Assembly: GCA_022839525.1 (NCBI GenBank)
Contig: JALHET010000209.1
Coordinates: forward strand, 1-7,919
Length of the DNA stretch: 7,919 bases
DNA from: Lentisphaerota bacterium
Lineage (GTDB): Bacteria; Verrucomicrobiota; Kiritimatiellia; RFP12; UBA1067
Direction of reading: 5' to 3'
The translations under genes were made by a program, and so were the position numbers. This document shows, piece after piece, positions 7,817-7,919 of this stretch. The notes beneath the pieces were generated by a model. It was given only the letters and a program-made list of their open reading frames with translations, searched no databases and was not told where the DNA came from. Numbering within the stretch: position 1 is the stretch's first letter; each line of letters opens with the position of its first letter.

Positions 7817-7919
7817 GCGGCGAGGTCCAGCACCTCGGAGACGGTGAGGCGCGCGAGCTCGAGCAGGCGGGCGGCGACGTCGAGGAGCGGGTTGACCTGG
7901 CGCGGCGAGCGGTCGGCGA
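7801..7919 (-). pseudogene. recC: RecC-like (exodeoxyribonuclease V gamma) fragment at the window edge
   Basis: Reading the minus strand from 7917 to 7801 gives 39 uninterrupted codons with segments ADRSPRQVNPLL, ARLLELARLTVSEVLDL and ALPAVR. These resemble the RecC stretch that in E. coli reads roughly DRS.RQ..P.L, then LL.L, then VL.L..VP. RecC is a subunit of the RecBCD nuclease-helicase for double-strand break repair. The resemblance is from memory and the fragment is short. 38 of 39 codons end in G or C, against about 80% in the first codons of the neighbouring amidohydrolase, and local GC is about 77%. The frame continues into the amidohydrolase without similarity to anything, so the RecC-like match ends at about 7801-7816. 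Actinobacterial or proteobacterial origin is possible. An assembly chimera is the simplest reading; a true rearranged gene remnant is the alternative. Confidence 0.5.

Noticed and set aside
1..7919. CRISPR arrays, tRNA or rRNA genes, insertion sequences, transposases, toxin-antitoxin pairs
   Set aside because: No regularly spaced repeats, cloverleaf-like segments, terminal inverted repeats or matching protein motifs were seen on either strand.

Overview
The window looks like chromosomal DNA from a high-GC (about 60-65% by eye), carbohydrate-degrading bacterium of the Planctomycetota-Verrucomicrobiota-Lentisphaerota group. Kiritimatiellota or Lentisphaerota fit best. This placement rests on remembered family resemblance: a DUF6067/GH123-like giant secreted hydrolase, an AraC/cupin regulator beside it, and a TIM-barrel protein of a type I associate with that group. 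No ribosomal or other phylogenetic marker is present.

Layout, left to right: (1) 2-1192, plus strand: the C-terminal part of a glycoside-hydrolase-like TIM-barrel protein, cut by the window edge. (2) 1193-1286: a short convergent gap with a weak hairpin. (3) 1287-2134, minus strand: an AraC-family regulator. It has an intact cupin sensor and first helix-turn-helix, but is broken in the DNA-binding domain by a loss of about 61 nt plus a frame change at an A6 run. (4) 2135-2281: the divergent control region, with a 23-bp dyad, a plausible sigma70-like promoter and a Shine-Dalgarno site. (5) 2282-6913, plus strand: a 1543-residue secreted multi-module glycan-active protein. It has a signal peptide, an N-terminal beta-sandwich, a CBM9-like module, a second beta-sandwich and a DUF6067/GH123-like region. 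(6) 6926-7816, minus strand, convergent with the previous gene: an amidohydrolase_2-family metal hydrolase with the tail of a Tat/lipoprotein-type signal peptide. (7) 7801-7919, minus strand: a 39-codon fragment in a different frame that resembles RecC (exodeoxyribonuclease V gamma subunit). It has almost pure G/C third positions and abuts the amidohydrolase signal peptide without that gene's start codon.

Functionally, genes 1, 5 and probably 6 make sense as a small exported glycan-utilisation locus, with the divergent AraC gene as its original local regulator. The substrate cannot be read from the sequence. I see no new defence, mobile or RNA system. The two points most worth a second look are the broken regulator and the abrupt junction near 7801-7816, which looks like a chimeric assembly end or a rearrangement breakpoint.
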